NCBI RefSeq assembly: GCF_900172335.1
Contig: NZ_FWFX01000003.1
Coordinates: 62,001-126,000 of the forward strand
Direction of reading: 5' to 3'
Source of the DNA: Roseovarius albus
GTDB taxonomy: Bacteria > Pseudomonadota > Alphaproteobacteria > Rhodobacterales > Rhodobacteraceae
DNA: 64,000 nt
Below the pieces are notes generated by a model. The model did not search any database and had not been told where the DNA came from. It worked only from the letters and a program-made list of their open reading frames with translations. Below, piece after piece: positions 1 through 10,335 of this stretch (within the stretch, counting starts at the first letter, position 1; each line of letters starts with the position of its first letter). The translations under genes were made by a program, and so were the position numbers.

Positions 1-1242
1 CGCGAGCGCAGCTTCTACGGCAGATCATACCGCGTCAAAGACGATATCGAGGCGCAAGACCTCAAGATGCGCCTGCATAAGACCCTCGATTACGAGGTCG
101 ATGTGCTGGAGCACCAGTTTAACCGTAACCATGTCGAAACCCTGCTGGGCATGGCCAAGTTTCTTGACGCAAACACGATCGAAGTCGCCACTGAGGCGGG
201 GGAAACCACGGTTCTGACAGGCGATAAGTTCCTGATCTCAACCGGAACCAAAACCTATCGTCCTGATACTGTACCATTCAATGGCTCCACTGTTGTGGAC
301 AGCGATGAGTTTCTCGAGTTGGGACGCATTCCGCGCAGTCTGATCGTCATTGGTGCAGGCGTGATTGGCGTTGAATACGCCACCATGTTCTCGGCACTTG
401 ATGTGCGTGTCACGCTGATCGAGCCGCGCGACAGCTTCCTTGATTTCATCGACCGCACCATCATTCAGGAATTCACCCATCAGATCCGCGACAATGGTGT
501 TGACCTGCGCCTGGGGTCGGCGATTGAAAGCATCGAAGATGCGGGCGAACATGTCGAGGTCACGCTTTCCAATGGTCGCCACATCCGATCAGAGATGTTG
601 CTCTTCGCTGCCGGTCGCATGGGGGCCACGGTCAAGCTTGATACCGAAGCCGCCGGCTTGAAAACCGATCACCGCGGCCGGCTGGACGTTAATCGCAAAA
701 CCTATCAGACCAATGTTCCGCATATCTATGCGGCCGGTGATGTCATCGGCCACCCCTCCTTGGCCTCAACGTCATTGCAGCAAGGCCGAATCGCCGCCTG
801 CCATGCACTGGAAACCCCTACCCTGCCCGAAAGCCCATGGTTCCCCTATGGCATCTATTCAGTGCCAGAAATCTCGACCTGCGGCATGTCCGAGGAAGAG
901 GCACAGGAACGCGGCATCCCCTATGAGGTGGGCGTCGCCCGTTTTCGCGAAACCTCACGCGGGCACATCATGGGTCTGGAACAGGGTATGTTAAAAATGC
1001 TGTTCAGCCTGAAAACCCGCAGGGTTCTGGGCGTACAGATTGTAGGTGAGGGTGCAACAGAGCTCATTCATATCGCACAAGCGGTGCTGAACCTCAAAGG
1101 CACGGTAGATTACTTCGTCCAGAATACGTTCAATTACCCGACGCTGGCTGAAGCCTATAAGATCGCCGGATTGGATGCCTTCAACCGCATGCCGATCCCC
1201 GAGGCATACAAAGTCAAACGCGACTCCAAGAAAAAGAAGTAG
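1..1242 (+). CDS. sthA: Soluble pyridine nucleotide transhydrogenase (Si-specific), 5' part outside window
   Basis: This cytosolic FAD enzyme moves hydride between NADPH and NAD+, balancing the two pools. The frame is open from the first base of the window, so the N-terminus with the first FAD-binding loop is missing. Visible are the central NAD(P)-binding Rossmann motif [13 protein letters not shown] (about nt 355-390), the FAD-contact segment [14 protein letters not shown] (about nt 727-768) and the C-terminal dimerisation domain with the [10 protein letters not shown] signature near the end. The pattern follows E. coli SthA closely along its whole visible length, rather than lipoamide dehydrogenase or mercuric reductase. 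The next gene starts 20 nt downstream on the same strand. Identity is secure; only the start is unseen. Confidence 0.93.
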   Translation, partial: RERSFYGRSYRVKDDIEAQDLKMRLHKTLDYEVDVLEHQFNRNHVETLLGMAKFLDANTIEVATEAGETTVLTGDKFLISTGTKTYRPDTVPFNGSTVVDSDEFLELGRIPRSLIVIGAGVIGVEYATMFSALDVRVTLIEPRDSFLDFIDRTIIQEFTHQIRDNGVDLRLGSAIESIEDAGEHVEVTLSNGRHIRSEMLLFAAGRMGATVKLDTEAAGLKTDHRGRLDVNRKTYQTNVPHIYAAGDVIGHPSLASTSLQQGRIAACHALETPTLPESPWFPYGIYSVPEISTCGMSEEEAQERGIPYEVGVARFRETSRGHIMGLEQGMLKMLFSLKTRRVLGVQIVGEGATELIHIAQAVLNLKGTVDYFVQNTFNYPTLAEAYKIAGLDAFNRMPIPEAYKVKRDSKKKK

Positions 1243-1262
1243 TAGTCACAAAAGAGGGCAGC

Positions 1263-1715
1263 ATGATCTATGTTGATGCCGATGCCTGCCCTGTCCGGGC
1301 CGAGGTCGAACGAGTCGGAACCCGCCATAAGTTGAAGATGTTCGTCGTCTCCAACGGCGGCCTGCGCCCCTCGGCCAATCCGCTGGTGGAAAACGTGATC
1401 GTGCCCGACGGGCCCGATATCGCCGACATGTGGATCGCGGATCGTGCTCAGCAAGGCGACATCGTCATCACCGGTGACATCCCCCTGGCCGCCCGTTGCA
1501 TTGAAAACGGTGCGCAGGTTTTGCGCCACAACGGCGAGGCGTTCACCCAGGCCAATATTGGTCAACAACTGGCGATGCGGGATCTGATGACGGATCTGCG
1601 CGCGGCAGATCCGTTTCGACAGGGAGGCGGTGGCAAACCCTTTGGCAAGGCCGACCGCTCGCGGTTTCTCAACGCATTGGAACGCGCGGTGCGCAGCGCC
1701 GCAGCGCAAGGATGA
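1263..1715 (+). CDS. YaiI/YqxD family protein (UPF0178, DUF188)
   Basis: A 150-residue protein of the widespread YaiI/YqxD family, whose biochemical role is not established to my knowledge. It opens with the family signature [10 protein letters not shown] and carries [19 protein letters not shown] in the middle, an acidic pattern resembling PIN-like nuclease folds. The C-terminus has the usual [17 protein letters not shown] helix. The start is supported by a GAGGG ribosome binding site seven bases upstream. Its TGA overlaps the ATG of the following transporter (ATGA), so the two are translationally coupled. Confidence 0.88.
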   Translation: MIYVDADACPVRAEVERVGTRHKLKMFVVSNGGLRPSANPLVENVIVPDGPDIADMWIADRAQQGDIVITGDIPLAARCIENGAQVLRHNGEAFTQANIGQQLAMRDLMTDLRAADPFRQGGGGKPFGKADRSRFLNALERAVRSAAAQG

Positions 1716-2656
1716 GCGCGGCCCTCCGACGCGCCAACCTTTTGGGGGCAATGTTCGGCATGGCTGCCGTTTTTTGCTTCTCCCTCAATGACCTGTGGAT
1801 CAAACAACTCTCGGATAACTATGCTCTGCATCAGGTGGTGTTGATCCGCGCCTGCATCGGCACGTTAACATTCTTTGCCTTCGTCATGCCCTTCAATGGC
1901 GGCTTCAGAGTCTTCCGCACACGGCGCCCCAGTGCCTTGGCCCTACGTGGCATGTGCGCGGTTCTCGCAAATACCTTCCTATTTCTCGGCCTTTGGGCGC
2001 TACCCATTGCAGATGCAGTTGCTATTTTCTTTGTCTCCCCTTTGATCATCACTCTGATGTCGGTCTTTATCCTGCGCGAAACCGTCGGGCCGCGCCGCTG
2101 GGCCGCCGTGATCATTGGCCTTATCGGGGTACTGATCATCATTCGCCCCGGCACCGAGGTGTTTCAGATTGCCTCGATCTTTCCGATCTTAGCAGCCACA
2201 CTGTATTCCTGCATGCACATCATTGCACGCCGCATCGGGCAAACTGAAAGCGCGGCCACCATGGCAATCTACACCCAACTGTCGCTGGTTCTCGTGGCCA
2301 GTCTGGTAGGGCTTGCATTGGGCGATGGCCGCATGGCCGCCTCCAGCATCCCAGCGTTGGAACTCCTGTTTCGCGCATGGACTGCTGTTGACCCCGCCGA
2401 CTACCTGACATTCTTGTTGCTGGGATCAACCGGCATGATGGGCAGTTTCCTAATCTCGCAAGCCTTTCGTCTGGGCGAGGCTGCCTTTGTCGCCCCGATG
2501 GAATATATTGCAATGCCCATGGCGATCTTCTGGGGGGTCACCTTTTTCAATACATGGCCCGATGGTGGCACATGGATCGGCATCGCCTTAATCCTCGGTT
2601 CCGGCCTCTACATGGTCTGGCGTGAGACACTTAACGACCCACCCGATCCGGCATAA
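1712..2656 (+). CDS. EamA-family DMT transporter
   Basis: A 314-residue inner-membrane permease with about ten hydrophobic segments arranged as two EamA repeats, the usual drug/metabolite transporter architecture. The glycine-rich helix ending IIRPG (about residue 145) and the acidic [10 protein letters not shown] loop after the fourth helix are typical of the family. It may export a metabolite, but the substrate cannot be read from sequence. The start overlaps the stop of the YaiI-family gene by four bases, and the MFS gene begins nine bases after its stop, suggesting one transcript. It is one of four EamA genes in this window; all are diverged paralogues. Confidence 0.86.
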   Translation: MSAALRRANLLGAMFGMAAVFCFSLNDLWIKQLSDNYALHQVVLIRACIGTLTFFAFVMPFNGGFRVFRTRRPSALALRGMCAVLANTFLFLGLWALPIADAVAIFFVSPLIITLMSVFILRETVGPRRWAAVIIGLIGVLIIIRPGTEVFQIASIFPILAATLYSCMHIIARRIGQTESAATMAIYTQLSLVLVASLVGLALGDGRMAASSIPALELLFRAWTAVDPADYLTFLLLGSTGMMGSFLISQAFRLGEAAFVAPMEYIAMPMAIFWGVTFFNTWPDGGTWIGIALILGSGLYMVWRETLNDPPDPA

Positions 2657-2665
2657 GGTCAGTCC

Positions 2666-3976
2666 ATGTTTTCCGTACTCGCCAACCGGACCTACCGCCA
2701 CCTGCTGATGGCGCAGATCATCGCTCTGATTGGCACCGGGCTGGCCACCGTGGCACTTGGCCTTCTCGCTTGGGACATTGCCGGAGATCAGGCCAGCCTT
2801 GTTCTGGGCATTGCATTGACGATCAAGATGATTGCCTATGTCACGCTTGCTCCGATTGCAGCTGCATTCGCCACGCAAGTCCCCCGCCGCACCATGCTGG
2901 TCGTACTTGATTTCATCCGTGCGTCCGTGGCATTTTGCCTGCCTTTTGTAACTGAGATCTGGCAGATCTACGTTTTGATCTTTCTGCTGCAGGCGGCTTC
3001 AGCCGGGTTCACCCCCACGTTTCAGGCCACCATCCCCGATGTCCTACCGGATGAGGAGGACTATACCAAAGCCCTGTCTCTCTCGCGCATGGCCTATGAC
3101 ATGGAAAGCCTGCTCTCACCCATGCTTGCTGCTGCTTTGCTGACCATCGTCAGCTTTGAGGTCTTGTTCTCAGGCACCGTCATCGGCTTTGCCGCCTCCG
3201 CGCTGCTGGTGCTCAGCGCAACCCTGCCTGCCCCACGCCCGACGCCGCACCGCCCAGTATGGGAGCGCACCACCCGCGGGCTTCGCATCTACCTCGCGAC
3301 GCCCCGGTTACGCGGGTTGTTGGGCCTGAACCTTACTGTAGCTGCGGCAAGCGCAATGGTGATCGTCAACACCGTACTGATCGTCAAAGGCCAGATGGCA
3401 CTAAGTGAACGACATGTTGCTCTCGCGCTTGCAGCTTTCGGTGGTGGTTCCATGACGGCTGCGCTCCTACTCCCCAAACTCCTGCACATCCTGCCAGACA
3501 GAGCGGTGATGTTCACAGGTGCGGGATTGCTGGGCCTTGGATTAATTGTCGGACCGTTGGCGATAACTCTGATGCACTTGGCACTTTTATGGTTGGTCAT
3601 CGGTTTTGGTTTCAGTCTGGTGCAAACCCCCAGCGGTCGTCTGCTGCGCACTTCCGCCAGAGCAGAGGACCGCCCCGCAGTCTTTGCCGCACAGTTTTCC
3701 CTTAGTCATGCCTGCTGGCTTCTGACCTATCCTCTGGCCGGATGGTTGGCCACGCAAATGGGACTGACGACAACTTTCCTTGTACTCGCCGCGCTGTGTA
3801 TCCTTGGTATCTTTGTCGCGTGGCGATTCTGGCCCTCGAATGAACCTGTCCTCCTGCCGCACACCCACCCCGAACTATCCCCTGACCATCCGCATTTGCA
3901 GCGCCATGGGAGCGGCGAGCACCGCCATGCAATCATCATCGACGACCTACATCAGCACTGGCCCAGCCGGTATTGA
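2666..3976 (+). CDS. MFS transporter (DHA3/EntS-like) with His-rich cytoplasmic tail
   Basis: A 436-residue major facilitator with about twelve membrane segments, similar in pattern to the EntS/DHA3 exporters (LLMAQIIALIGTGLATVALG at the start, then PRRTMLVVLDFIRA in the loop after helix 2). The last 35 residues form a polar tail with roughly ten histidines ending in IIIDDLHQHWP, suggesting a metal-sensitive or metal-binding C-terminus. It lies nine bases after the EamA gene in the same direction. A strong hairpin follows at 4031-4050, but its T-tract serves the opposite strand. The exported substrate is unknown. Confidence 0.83.
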   Translation: MFSVLANRTYRHLLMAQIIALIGTGLATVALGLLAWDIAGDQASLVLGIALTIKMIAYVTLAPIAAAFATQVPRRTMLVVLDFIRASVAFCLPFVTEIWQIYVLIFLLQAASAGFTPTFQATIPDVLPDEEDYTKALSLSRMAYDMESLLSPMLAAALLTIVSFEVLFSGTVIGFAASALLVLSATLPAPRPTPHRPVWERTTRGLRIYLATPRLRGLLGLNLTVAAASAMVIVNTVLIVKGQMALSERHVALALAAFGGGSMTAALLLPKLLHILPDRAVMFTGAGLLGLGLIVGPLAITLMHLALLWLVIGFGFSLVQTPSGRLLRTSARAEDRPAVFAAQFSLSHACWLLTYPLAGWLATQMGLTTTFLVLAALCILGIFVAWRFWPSNEPVLLPHTHPELSPDHPHLQRHGSGEHRHAIIIDDLHQHWPSRY

Positions 3977-4024
3977 ACCGCGCTCTTGCTAAGTCACAGC
4001 TTTATCTCTGACCGCGCCGAAACC

Positions 4025-4050
4025 AAAAAAGCCCCGCCAAAGGGCGGGGC
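4025..4050 (-). terminator. Rho-independent terminator of ccrM
   Basis: Perfect 8-bp stem GCCCCGCC / GGCGGGGC with a four-base loop at 4031-4050. Six A residues at 4025-4030 become a T-tract on the minus strand, so it ends ccrM transcription coming from the right. It may also slow plus-strand readthrough from the MFS gene. Confidence 0.85.
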
Positions 4051-4111
4051 AAGGTAAGTGCCCTGTGTCAGGCACAGGCACCGGCGGTAACACCTTGTTA
4101 TTCTATTGTGC

Positions 4112-5317
<1,206 letters not shown>

Positions 5318-5319
<2 letters not shown>

Positions 5320-5950
5320 AATCACTTATAAAATGTTCTTGATACAAGATGTTGTGTACCGGTTTAAACGAACGTCTATGGTGTGGGGTCACCCCAAGAC
5401 TTTGAAGCGCCTCTTTGTGCTGTTTTGACGGGTAACCGGCGTTTCTTTCCCATCCATAGCCGGGAAACTGTTGCGCCAAGTCCTCCATGATCCGATCACG
5501 TGTGATTTTTGCCACAATCGAGGCCGCGGCAATCGACACAGAAACCGCGTCACCCTTGATCACCGCCTGCGCTTTGACTGGCAAATCCTTCGGGATCATA
5601 TTGCCATCAATCAGGGCATAGTCCGCCGTAGTTTTCAATCCGGCCACCGCCCGCTCCATTGCCAGATGCGAAGCGCGTAGGATGTTAAGCTCATCAATCT
5701 CTTCGACGCTTGCATGCGCCACGGACACATCCGCGCATTCCATCAAAACGTCGAACAACATCTCACGCCGCTTCGGTGTCAATTTCTTGGAATCGTTCAA
5801 TCCTTCGGGAATACGCCTTGGATCCAGAACCACCGCGGCTGCCGTCACCGGCCCGGCCAATGGCCCGCGCCCCACTTCATCAACGCCTGCGACGCATCGC
5901 GCACCGCGTTTCAGTGCTTCGGTTTCATAGGAAAAATCAGGTTTGCTCAT
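5318..5950 (-). CDS. rnhB: Ribonuclease HII
   Basis: A 210-residue cytosolic enzyme that cuts RNA in RNA-DNA hybrids, removing misincorporated ribonucleotides. The signature [13 protein letters not shown] (residues about 22-34) supplies the first two catalytic acids, YALIDGN the third region, and [19 protein letters not shown] the fourth. The C-terminal [11 protein letters not shown] segment is also conserved. It is immediately upstream of ccrM on the same strand with 90 bp between, an arrangement common in Rhodobacterales; the two may be cotranscribed or ccrM may have its own promoter in the gap. Confidence 0.95.
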
Positions 5951-6000
5951 AACACCGTCAAACCACAGCCCGGCCGCAATTGCAAAGCGGCAGACTTTCC

Positions 6001-6027
6001 AAAAGAAAGGAGGGCCAATGGCCCCCC
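6001..6027 (-). terminator. Rho-independent terminator of the basic secreted protein gene
   Basis: Read on the minus strand, GGGGGGCC, a three-base loop and GGCCCTCC form an 8-bp stem (one G-U pair) followed by TTTCTTTT. It lies 37-63 nt past the stop of the gene at 6064-6657 and separates that gene from rnhB. Confidence 0.8.
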
Positions 6028-6063
6028 TTCCCCTGCTCGATTTTCATGGTGTTTTAATTTGTG

Positions 6064-6657
6064 TTACCGACGGCCCTGCACCCAGGGGCTGGATGAATCG
6101 ATTTTATTGAAGTTCGGTTTGGTGTGTGAGTGCTTTTGTGTGTGTTTGTATTTCTTGGCCTTCGCCCGTTGGAACCCGTGCTGACTCAGGCAGTTTTCCC
6201 GCCAAATTTTTCCTCGATACCCTTCAACCTTTTTGGCACAATGTCTTGGCAGGTGATCAAAGGCGGAATAGTTCCGCTTTAGACACCGGCCATTATAGCC
6301 AAATCGCCGACCGTTCTTGGTATCGCGGTAAATGCGACAGGCCTCGGGCAGTTTTGGGCGTTTGACAGGCTGGTACGAGCTGTGTTTTTTCTTATGCTTT
6401 TTCTTTGGCTTGCTCCATTGGCTGTTATAGCCGTCGCCATAGCTGTTATATATATTGTGATTATTGGTGACATGCTGAGGCGCATCATCGTCATCATCCC
6501 GCGCTGAAATGATCGCAGCCCCAAGTATGGCCAGTGCCGCTGCGCCCACCACCACCTTGGCGACATCATCCTCAGCCGCACGGGCAGGTGTTGCACTTGC
6601 CCCTGTAACGGCAATTGCCGCTGCCAGGATCATTCCGATAAAGCCTCGATAGGTCAT
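6064..6657 (-). CDS. Secreted Lys/His-rich protein of unknown function
   Basis: I do not recognise a family. The 197-residue protein has a signal peptide (MTYRGFIGMILAAAIA..., cleavage likely after ATPARA), then a short hydrophobic stretch VVVGAAALAILGAAII followed by an Asp run, a low-complexity Asn/His/Tyr section, a Lys/His-rich stretch (KPKKKHKKKH), and a globular C-terminal part with five cysteines (ACRIYRD..., GRCLKRN, HCAKK, NCLSQHG) that could pair in the periplasm. A longer frame extends to 6831, but the ATG at 6657 has AGAGG seven bases upstream and leads straight into the signal peptide. It is divergent from the small secreted protein at 6841. Confidence 0.72.
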   Translation of the reverse strand: MTYRGFIGMILAAAIAVTGASATPARAAEDDVAKVVVGAAALAILGAAIISARDDDDDAPQHVTNNHNIYNSYGDGYNSQWSKPKKKHKKKHSSYQPVKRPKLPEACRIYRDTKNGRRFGYNGRCLKRNYSAFDHLPRHCAKKVEGYRGKIWRENCLSQHGFQRAKAKKYKHTQKHSHTKPNFNKIDSSSPWVQGRR

Positions 6658-6840
6658 TTTTATTCCTCTTGCAGGTTTGATTTTTTTCACCCAAACAACG
6701 CGCCGGGCTCTGGGATCAAACTGGGGCACCCTTTGCAAGACAGGCAATATCGGCTGAATGTTATCGAATAACGCCGCCGATTTTGTCCTTAAAACCCGCT
6801 TGTTATTGAATAGCCATGCCACTTTACGCATGTTGGCGAT

Positions 6841-7074
6841 ATGAAACAGATTGCTCTCTCCCTCGCCATTCTCGTGGCCCTGGTGCTACCGGCTCAAGCC
6901 GCCTGTACCGTTGAATACAAGGCCAAGCGTGACAACCCGCTTGAGCTGTTCTTTGAAACAACCCAAATCAGCGGCGCCTGTACCAAGGAAAACGCTGCCC
7001 AGACCCTTGCGGCGCAATTGGCCGAGAAAGGCCTGACCTTGCTCAAGATCGTGTCGGTGACGGAGCAAGAATAA
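6841..7074 (+). CDS. Small secreted protein, unknown function
   Basis: A 77-residue protein with a clear signal peptide (MKQIALSLAILVALVLPAQA, cleavage after AQA), leaving a mature periplasmic protein of about 57 residues with two cysteines (ACTVEYKAK and GACTKENA) that probably form a disulfide. No family is recognised. It ends three bases before the next gene, so the two are likely cotranscribed. Confidence 0.72.
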   Translation: MKQIALSLAILVALVLPAQAACTVEYKAKRDNPLELFFETTQISGACTKENAAQTLAAQLAEKGLTLLKIVSVTEQE

Positions 7075-7077
7075 TCC

Positions 7078-7788
7078 ATGGTCATGAATCCGTTTGCCGC
7101 CTCTGCCACCGACGCCCGCCGCACTGGCAATCGTGTAGTCACTTTGGGCGTTACCGCCATCATTGCCATCCTCGCGTTGGCTGCAGTGTTCCTGTTCCTG
7201 ACCTTACCGGATGCCAATGCCTTCAACGCACGGGTTGAAAAAATCTTCGTCGAAAACGATGCTCTGACCACCGACACCAATATCAAATTGTTGGAAATTC
7301 TTGCGCTCTCGGGAACAGCCTTTGCCGAAACCCTGACCAGTTATCGCATGGTGATCTTCGTGCTGCTGATGTTTTCCGCCGCACTGCTGATTGCGACACT
7401 GGTGTTCCTGATCATGCTCGTCACCATGAACCGCCGCATGGCCCAGATCGAGCGCTCGGGTATTCAGGTCAATTCCTTGCTGATCAGCCGCGATGAAAAG
7501 ACAGCCTATCTCAACGATATGGGCTTCAAACTGACTGATGCTGCGATTGAGACACTGTCGATCTTGGCAGAGGCGCGGATGGATGATGACGTCCTAACCG
7601 GCGCGCAGATCGAAGCAATGATTTCCGGCCGCAAAGCCGAAGACTGCGAAGAAGCCGCCGGTGCCACTCGCATCAAACGCCTGCGCGATACATTGGGCAA
7701 TCAGATGATCAGTGAACTTTTGGTAAAAAACATTGCCCGCCGGGGTTATGTTCTGGCAATCGACAAAACCGTCATTCGGATGATGTGA
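7078..7788 (+). CDS. Two-helix membrane protein with C-terminal winged-helix-like domain
   Basis: A 236-residue protein. Residues about 20-43 and 88-117 are membrane helices, with a roughly 45-residue segment between them on the outer face. After the second helix comes a cytoplasmic part whose last 90 residues resemble an OmpR-type winged helix: a first helix (LTDAAIETLSILAEA), a second helix (LTGAQIEAMIS), a basic recognition-type helix (GATRIKRLRDTLGNQ) and a terminal hairpin (LLVKNIARRGYVLAI). This would be a membrane-tethered DNA-binding protein of reverse ToxR topology. That is an inference; no target or family name is known to me. It follows the small secreted gene by three bases and converges on the fucosyltransferase gene with adjoining stops. 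Confidence 0.72.
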   Translation: MVMNPFAASATDARRTGNRVVTLGVTAIIAILALAAVFLFLTLPDANAFNARVEKIFVENDALTTDTNIKLLEILALSGTAFAETLTSYRMVIFVLLMFSAALLIATLVFLIMLVTMNRRMAQIERSGIQVNSLLISRDEKTAYLNDMGFKLTDAAIETLSILAEARMDDDVLTGAQIEAMISGRKAEDCEEAAGATRIKRLRDTLGNQMISELLVKNIARRGYVLAIDKTVIRMM

Positions 7789-8640
7789 TCACCCGGCCAG
7801 CACAGCCTCTGCCGCCCGGCGTTTGAATTTTGCATAGTACAGCGCCGTCTCAAGGCTAGCGTCCAGCGCGGGTCTGACTTGTTCATAGTGTTCCGCGCTC
7901 ATGTTTTGCACAGCAACGCGGACCTCTTCTGCCGTCTCGCAGATGATCATCGCATTTGTATCAAAAAAGTCCCGGATGTTGGGGCAGCCCCAGTAGATCG
8001 GGACAGTGCTGCACAAGAGAGCATCTATCAGTTTCTCTGTGAAATAGTTCCGCTCTCGGACGTTTTCGATCACAATCGAAAATCGATACGGGGCCAGCCC
8101 GTCGATCTTTTCTTCAAACGGCTTGTATCCCCGCCCCATCACATCGACGTCCAGACCCTGCGTCTGAATCCACTCCACCATGTCATGGCGCAGCTTGTGC
8201 CCCTCTTGCGACCGTTTGTTCGATGCAATCAGCGAGCACATTTTGGTCTTGGTGCGGTCCGCCGTCTTCCAGTTCCCCGCCCAGGTGTCCCCCGCAGGAA
8301 AGAACGCCCCATTGGGAATGCGGGACAGCAGATCTTCGTTGCAGGTCAACACCTTGTAAAACAGGCGATGAGACCAGCGCAGCTTGCGCATGTGTTTACC
8401 GTGGATGACACCGGGCTCCATCACAAGTATCGACACCTTAGCCTTAATCCCGAACCCGGGGCGAAAATGCACCAGATCTTGTGGCAGCATAATTAGATGG
8501 TCCTCAGGGCCCAAATCCCGCAGGCTCTTACCCGCCAGACCTTCTGGCTCACCCAAAGGCCAGTCCAGCTTTTCCAGCGGGAAGCTCCCCGGCCTTAGGC
8601 CCAGCTTTTCCCCGTATTTCAGAAACGCCACGTTTGGCAT
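7789..8640 (-). CDS. Glycosyltransferase family 10 (alpha-1,3-fucosyltransferase-like)
   Basis: A 283-residue enzyme expected to move fucose (or a related sugar) from GDP-sugar onto a surface glycan. The family hallmark lies near residues 205-235: FSIVIENVRERNYFTEKLIDA followed by LLCSTVPIYWGCPNIRDFFD, which binds GDP-fucose. An N-terminal acceptor domain of about 120 residues precedes it. No signal peptide or other glycan genes are adjacent, so it is an orphan transferase. Its stop abuts that of the winged-helix membrane protein. The exact acceptor and linkage are unknown. Confidence 0.85.
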   Translation of the reverse strand: MPNVAFLKYGEKLGLRPGSFPLEKLDWPLGEPEGLAGKSLRDLGPEDHLIMLPQDLVHFRPGFGIKAKVSILVMEPGVIHGKHMRKLRWSHRLFYKVLTCNEDLLSRIPNGAFFPAGDTWAGNWKTADRTKTKMCSLIASNKRSQEGHKLRHDMVEWIQTQGLDVDVMGRGYKPFEEKIDGLAPYRFSIVIENVRERNYFTEKLIDALLCSTVPIYWGCPNIRDFFDTNAMIICETAEEVRVAVQNMSAEHYEQVRPALDASLETALYYAKFKRRAAEAVLAG

Positions 8641-8787
8641 ACTTTCTGCCCTCGTTCATAACGCACAGCACATAAGGTCAAGTCAAAGCCGAAGCAAGGT
8701 GTGCTTCGTATAGGCCGCTCCCCAGTGCTAACTGTTGAACAAATTCACGCCCGAACCTTCAATTTTTTTCACGAATTCGTTGCTTAA

Positions 8788-9675
8788 CTACAAATGCAGA
8801 TCGCCAGACATCAGTAGCCAACCCTGCCCAGCCACCTCGACGCCAGTAATAGCATCGCTAGGGCCTAATACACGCACCTGAGCCTGTCCGGGGCGGCCCA
8901 GCCAATGGCCTTGTTGGGCTGTGAATTCTGGCGTTTGAATCATACCGTTCCGCCACAGGTAAGAGGCCATGGCCCCGGTGGCTGATCCGGTGAAGGGGTC
9001 CTCCGGGGGACTCGGAGGAGCCAGCAACAGGCGAGAGAAAGTATCACCTGCCTCGGCCACCCCATCCAGCGTCACCCAAAACGGCTCCAACATATCTGTA
9101 CCACTGTATCCGTGCCGTTCCGCCATCCCGACCAACGCGGCACTGTCGAGTTTCACCCGGCGCAACACTTCGTGATCTTTCACCACAGTGATGCAAAACG
9201 GCAGGCCAGTAGAGACCAGTTGCGGCTGGCCGACAATATCCTCGGGATCAATACCGCCAATCCGCGCCACTTCCTCAATCGGGATCTTGGGCCCAAACTC
9301 AGGCGCAACCTGCGTCATGAAGACCAGAGGCATGGCATCTTCAGACCGCTCAACCCTGATCGGAACAATGCCCGCGCCGGTTTCCATAGTAAATTCGCCT
9401 CCGCTCACCACACCGCGATGCAAAAGCGACACCACTGTCGCAATGGTCGGGTGACCAGCAAAGGGAATTTCACGGCTCGCCAGAAAATATCGTACCATCA
9501 CATCGGCCACATCCGATGGTCCAACAAAGGTGCATTCCACCAATGATGTTTCGCGCACGAACTTCAGGCAGGTCTCGACATCCGTCACCCCACCATCATG
9601 CACCACAGCACAGCCATTGCCGCCAAAGGGTTGATCAGAAAAGGCATCGACCCAGTCGACGGGATAGCTTGGCAT
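8788..9675 (-). CDS. PhzF family isomerase-like protein
   Basis: A 295-residue member of the PhzF/YddE family (diaminopimelate epimerase-like fold). The start PVDWVDAFSDQPFGGNGCAV, the catalytic-region AGHPTIATVVSL near residue 75 and the C-terminal PFTGSATGAMASYL are the family landmarks. The glutamate of the family active site appears in LVECTFV. Most such proteins have no assigned substrate; phenazine synthesis is not implied, as no other phz genes are here. It is the last gene of a minus-strand run behind hsp20 and DUF1150, 17 bases after the latter. Confidence 0.85.
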   Translation of the reverse strand: MPSYPVDWVDAFSDQPFGGNGCAVVHDGGVTDVETCLKFVRETSLVECTFVGPSDVADVMVRYFLASREIPFAGHPTIATVVSLLHRGVVSGGEFTMETGAGIVPIRVERSEDAMPLVFMTQVAPEFGPKIPIEEVARIGGIDPEDIVGQPQLVSTGLPFCITVVKDHEVLRRVKLDSAALVGMAERHGYSGTDMLEPFWVTLDGVAEAGDTFSRLLLAPPSPPEDPFTGSATGAMASYLWRNGMIQTPEFTAQQGHWLGRPGQAQVRVLGPSDAITGVEVAGQGWLLMSGDLHL

Positions 9676-9692
9676 TCGCGCCTCCGATACTC

Positions 9693-9917
9693 TTAGTGAA
9701 CCGTCACCGGGTCCATATTGTTCTGGCGGGCCAGAACAAAGGCCAGAGCCCGATCACGCACCACGGCCAGACGTTCTCCATCGGGCGAATGCACGGCATA
9801 CAGCGTGTCCAGGCCTTCGGCCTGCTCGCGCATGTCCTCAGGTAGGTCTTCCACCTTTACCGACCGCACATAAACGATGCCAGTTTCTCCGGCTTCAAAA
9901 TCATATTCTGTGTTCAT
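9693..9917 (-). CDS. DUF1150 family protein
   Basis: A 74-residue acidic protein matching the alphaproteobacterial DUF1150 family, with LYAVHSPDGERLAVVRDRAL in the middle and an N-terminal acidic stretch. It starts four bases after the hsp20 stop. The conserved pairing with a small heat-shock protein suggests a role in the heat response, but none is proven to my knowledge. AAGGG lies about nine bases before the ATG. Confidence 0.85.
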   Translation of the reverse strand: MNTEYDFEAGETGIVYVRSVKVEDLPEDMREQAEGLDTLYAVHSPDGERLAVVRDRALAFVLARQNNMDPVTVH

Positions 9918-9921
9918 CTGC

Positions 9922-10335
9922 TCAGCCCTTATTGATTTTTATACGTTGCACCACGGTTTCCGGCTGCGCCCGGGTCAGGTCTACGTGCAGCAGACCGTTT
10001 TCCATCGCCGCATCTCCGACTTCGACCCCATCCGCCAGCACGAAAGAGCGCTGAAACTGCCGCGCGGCAATCCCTCGATGCAAATACATGCGCGTGTCCG
10101 TATCATCATGCTGCCGTCCGCGAATCACCAGTTGGCGATCTTCGACAGTAATCACCAGATCTTCTTCGGCGAATCCAGCGACAGCCAGCGTAATCCGATA
10201 TGAATTATCCGAGGTTTGTTCTATATTAAACGGGGGATACCCTTCGTTGCCCGATTTGGCCGAACGCTCCAAAAGGCGCTCAAGCTGTTCAAATCCCAGC
10301 ATATAGGGGTGAGACCCCAAAGACAGTTTCGTCAT
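9922..10335 (-). CDS. Small heat-shock protein (Hsp20/IbpA-like)
   Basis: A 137-residue ATP-independent holdase that binds unfolded proteins. The N-terminal arm (GFEQLERLLERSA) is followed by the alpha-crystallin domain beginning YPPFNIEQTSDNSYRITLAV and including the loop DRQLVIRGRQ; the GLLHVDL motif and a short RIKI tail close it. A GTG at 10341 is also in frame, but AAGGG sits one base from it and about seven bases from the ATG at 10335, so I prefer the latter. It leads an operon with DUF1150 and phzF. No clear RNA thermometer is seen in the short leader. Confidence 0.9.
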   Translation of the reverse strand: MTKLSLGSHPYMLGFEQLERLLERSAKSGNEGYPPFNIEQTSDNSYRITLAVAGFAEEDLVITVEDRQLVIRGRQHDDTDTRMYLHRGIAARQFQRSFVLADGVEVGDAAMENGLLHVDLTRAQPETVVQRIKINKG

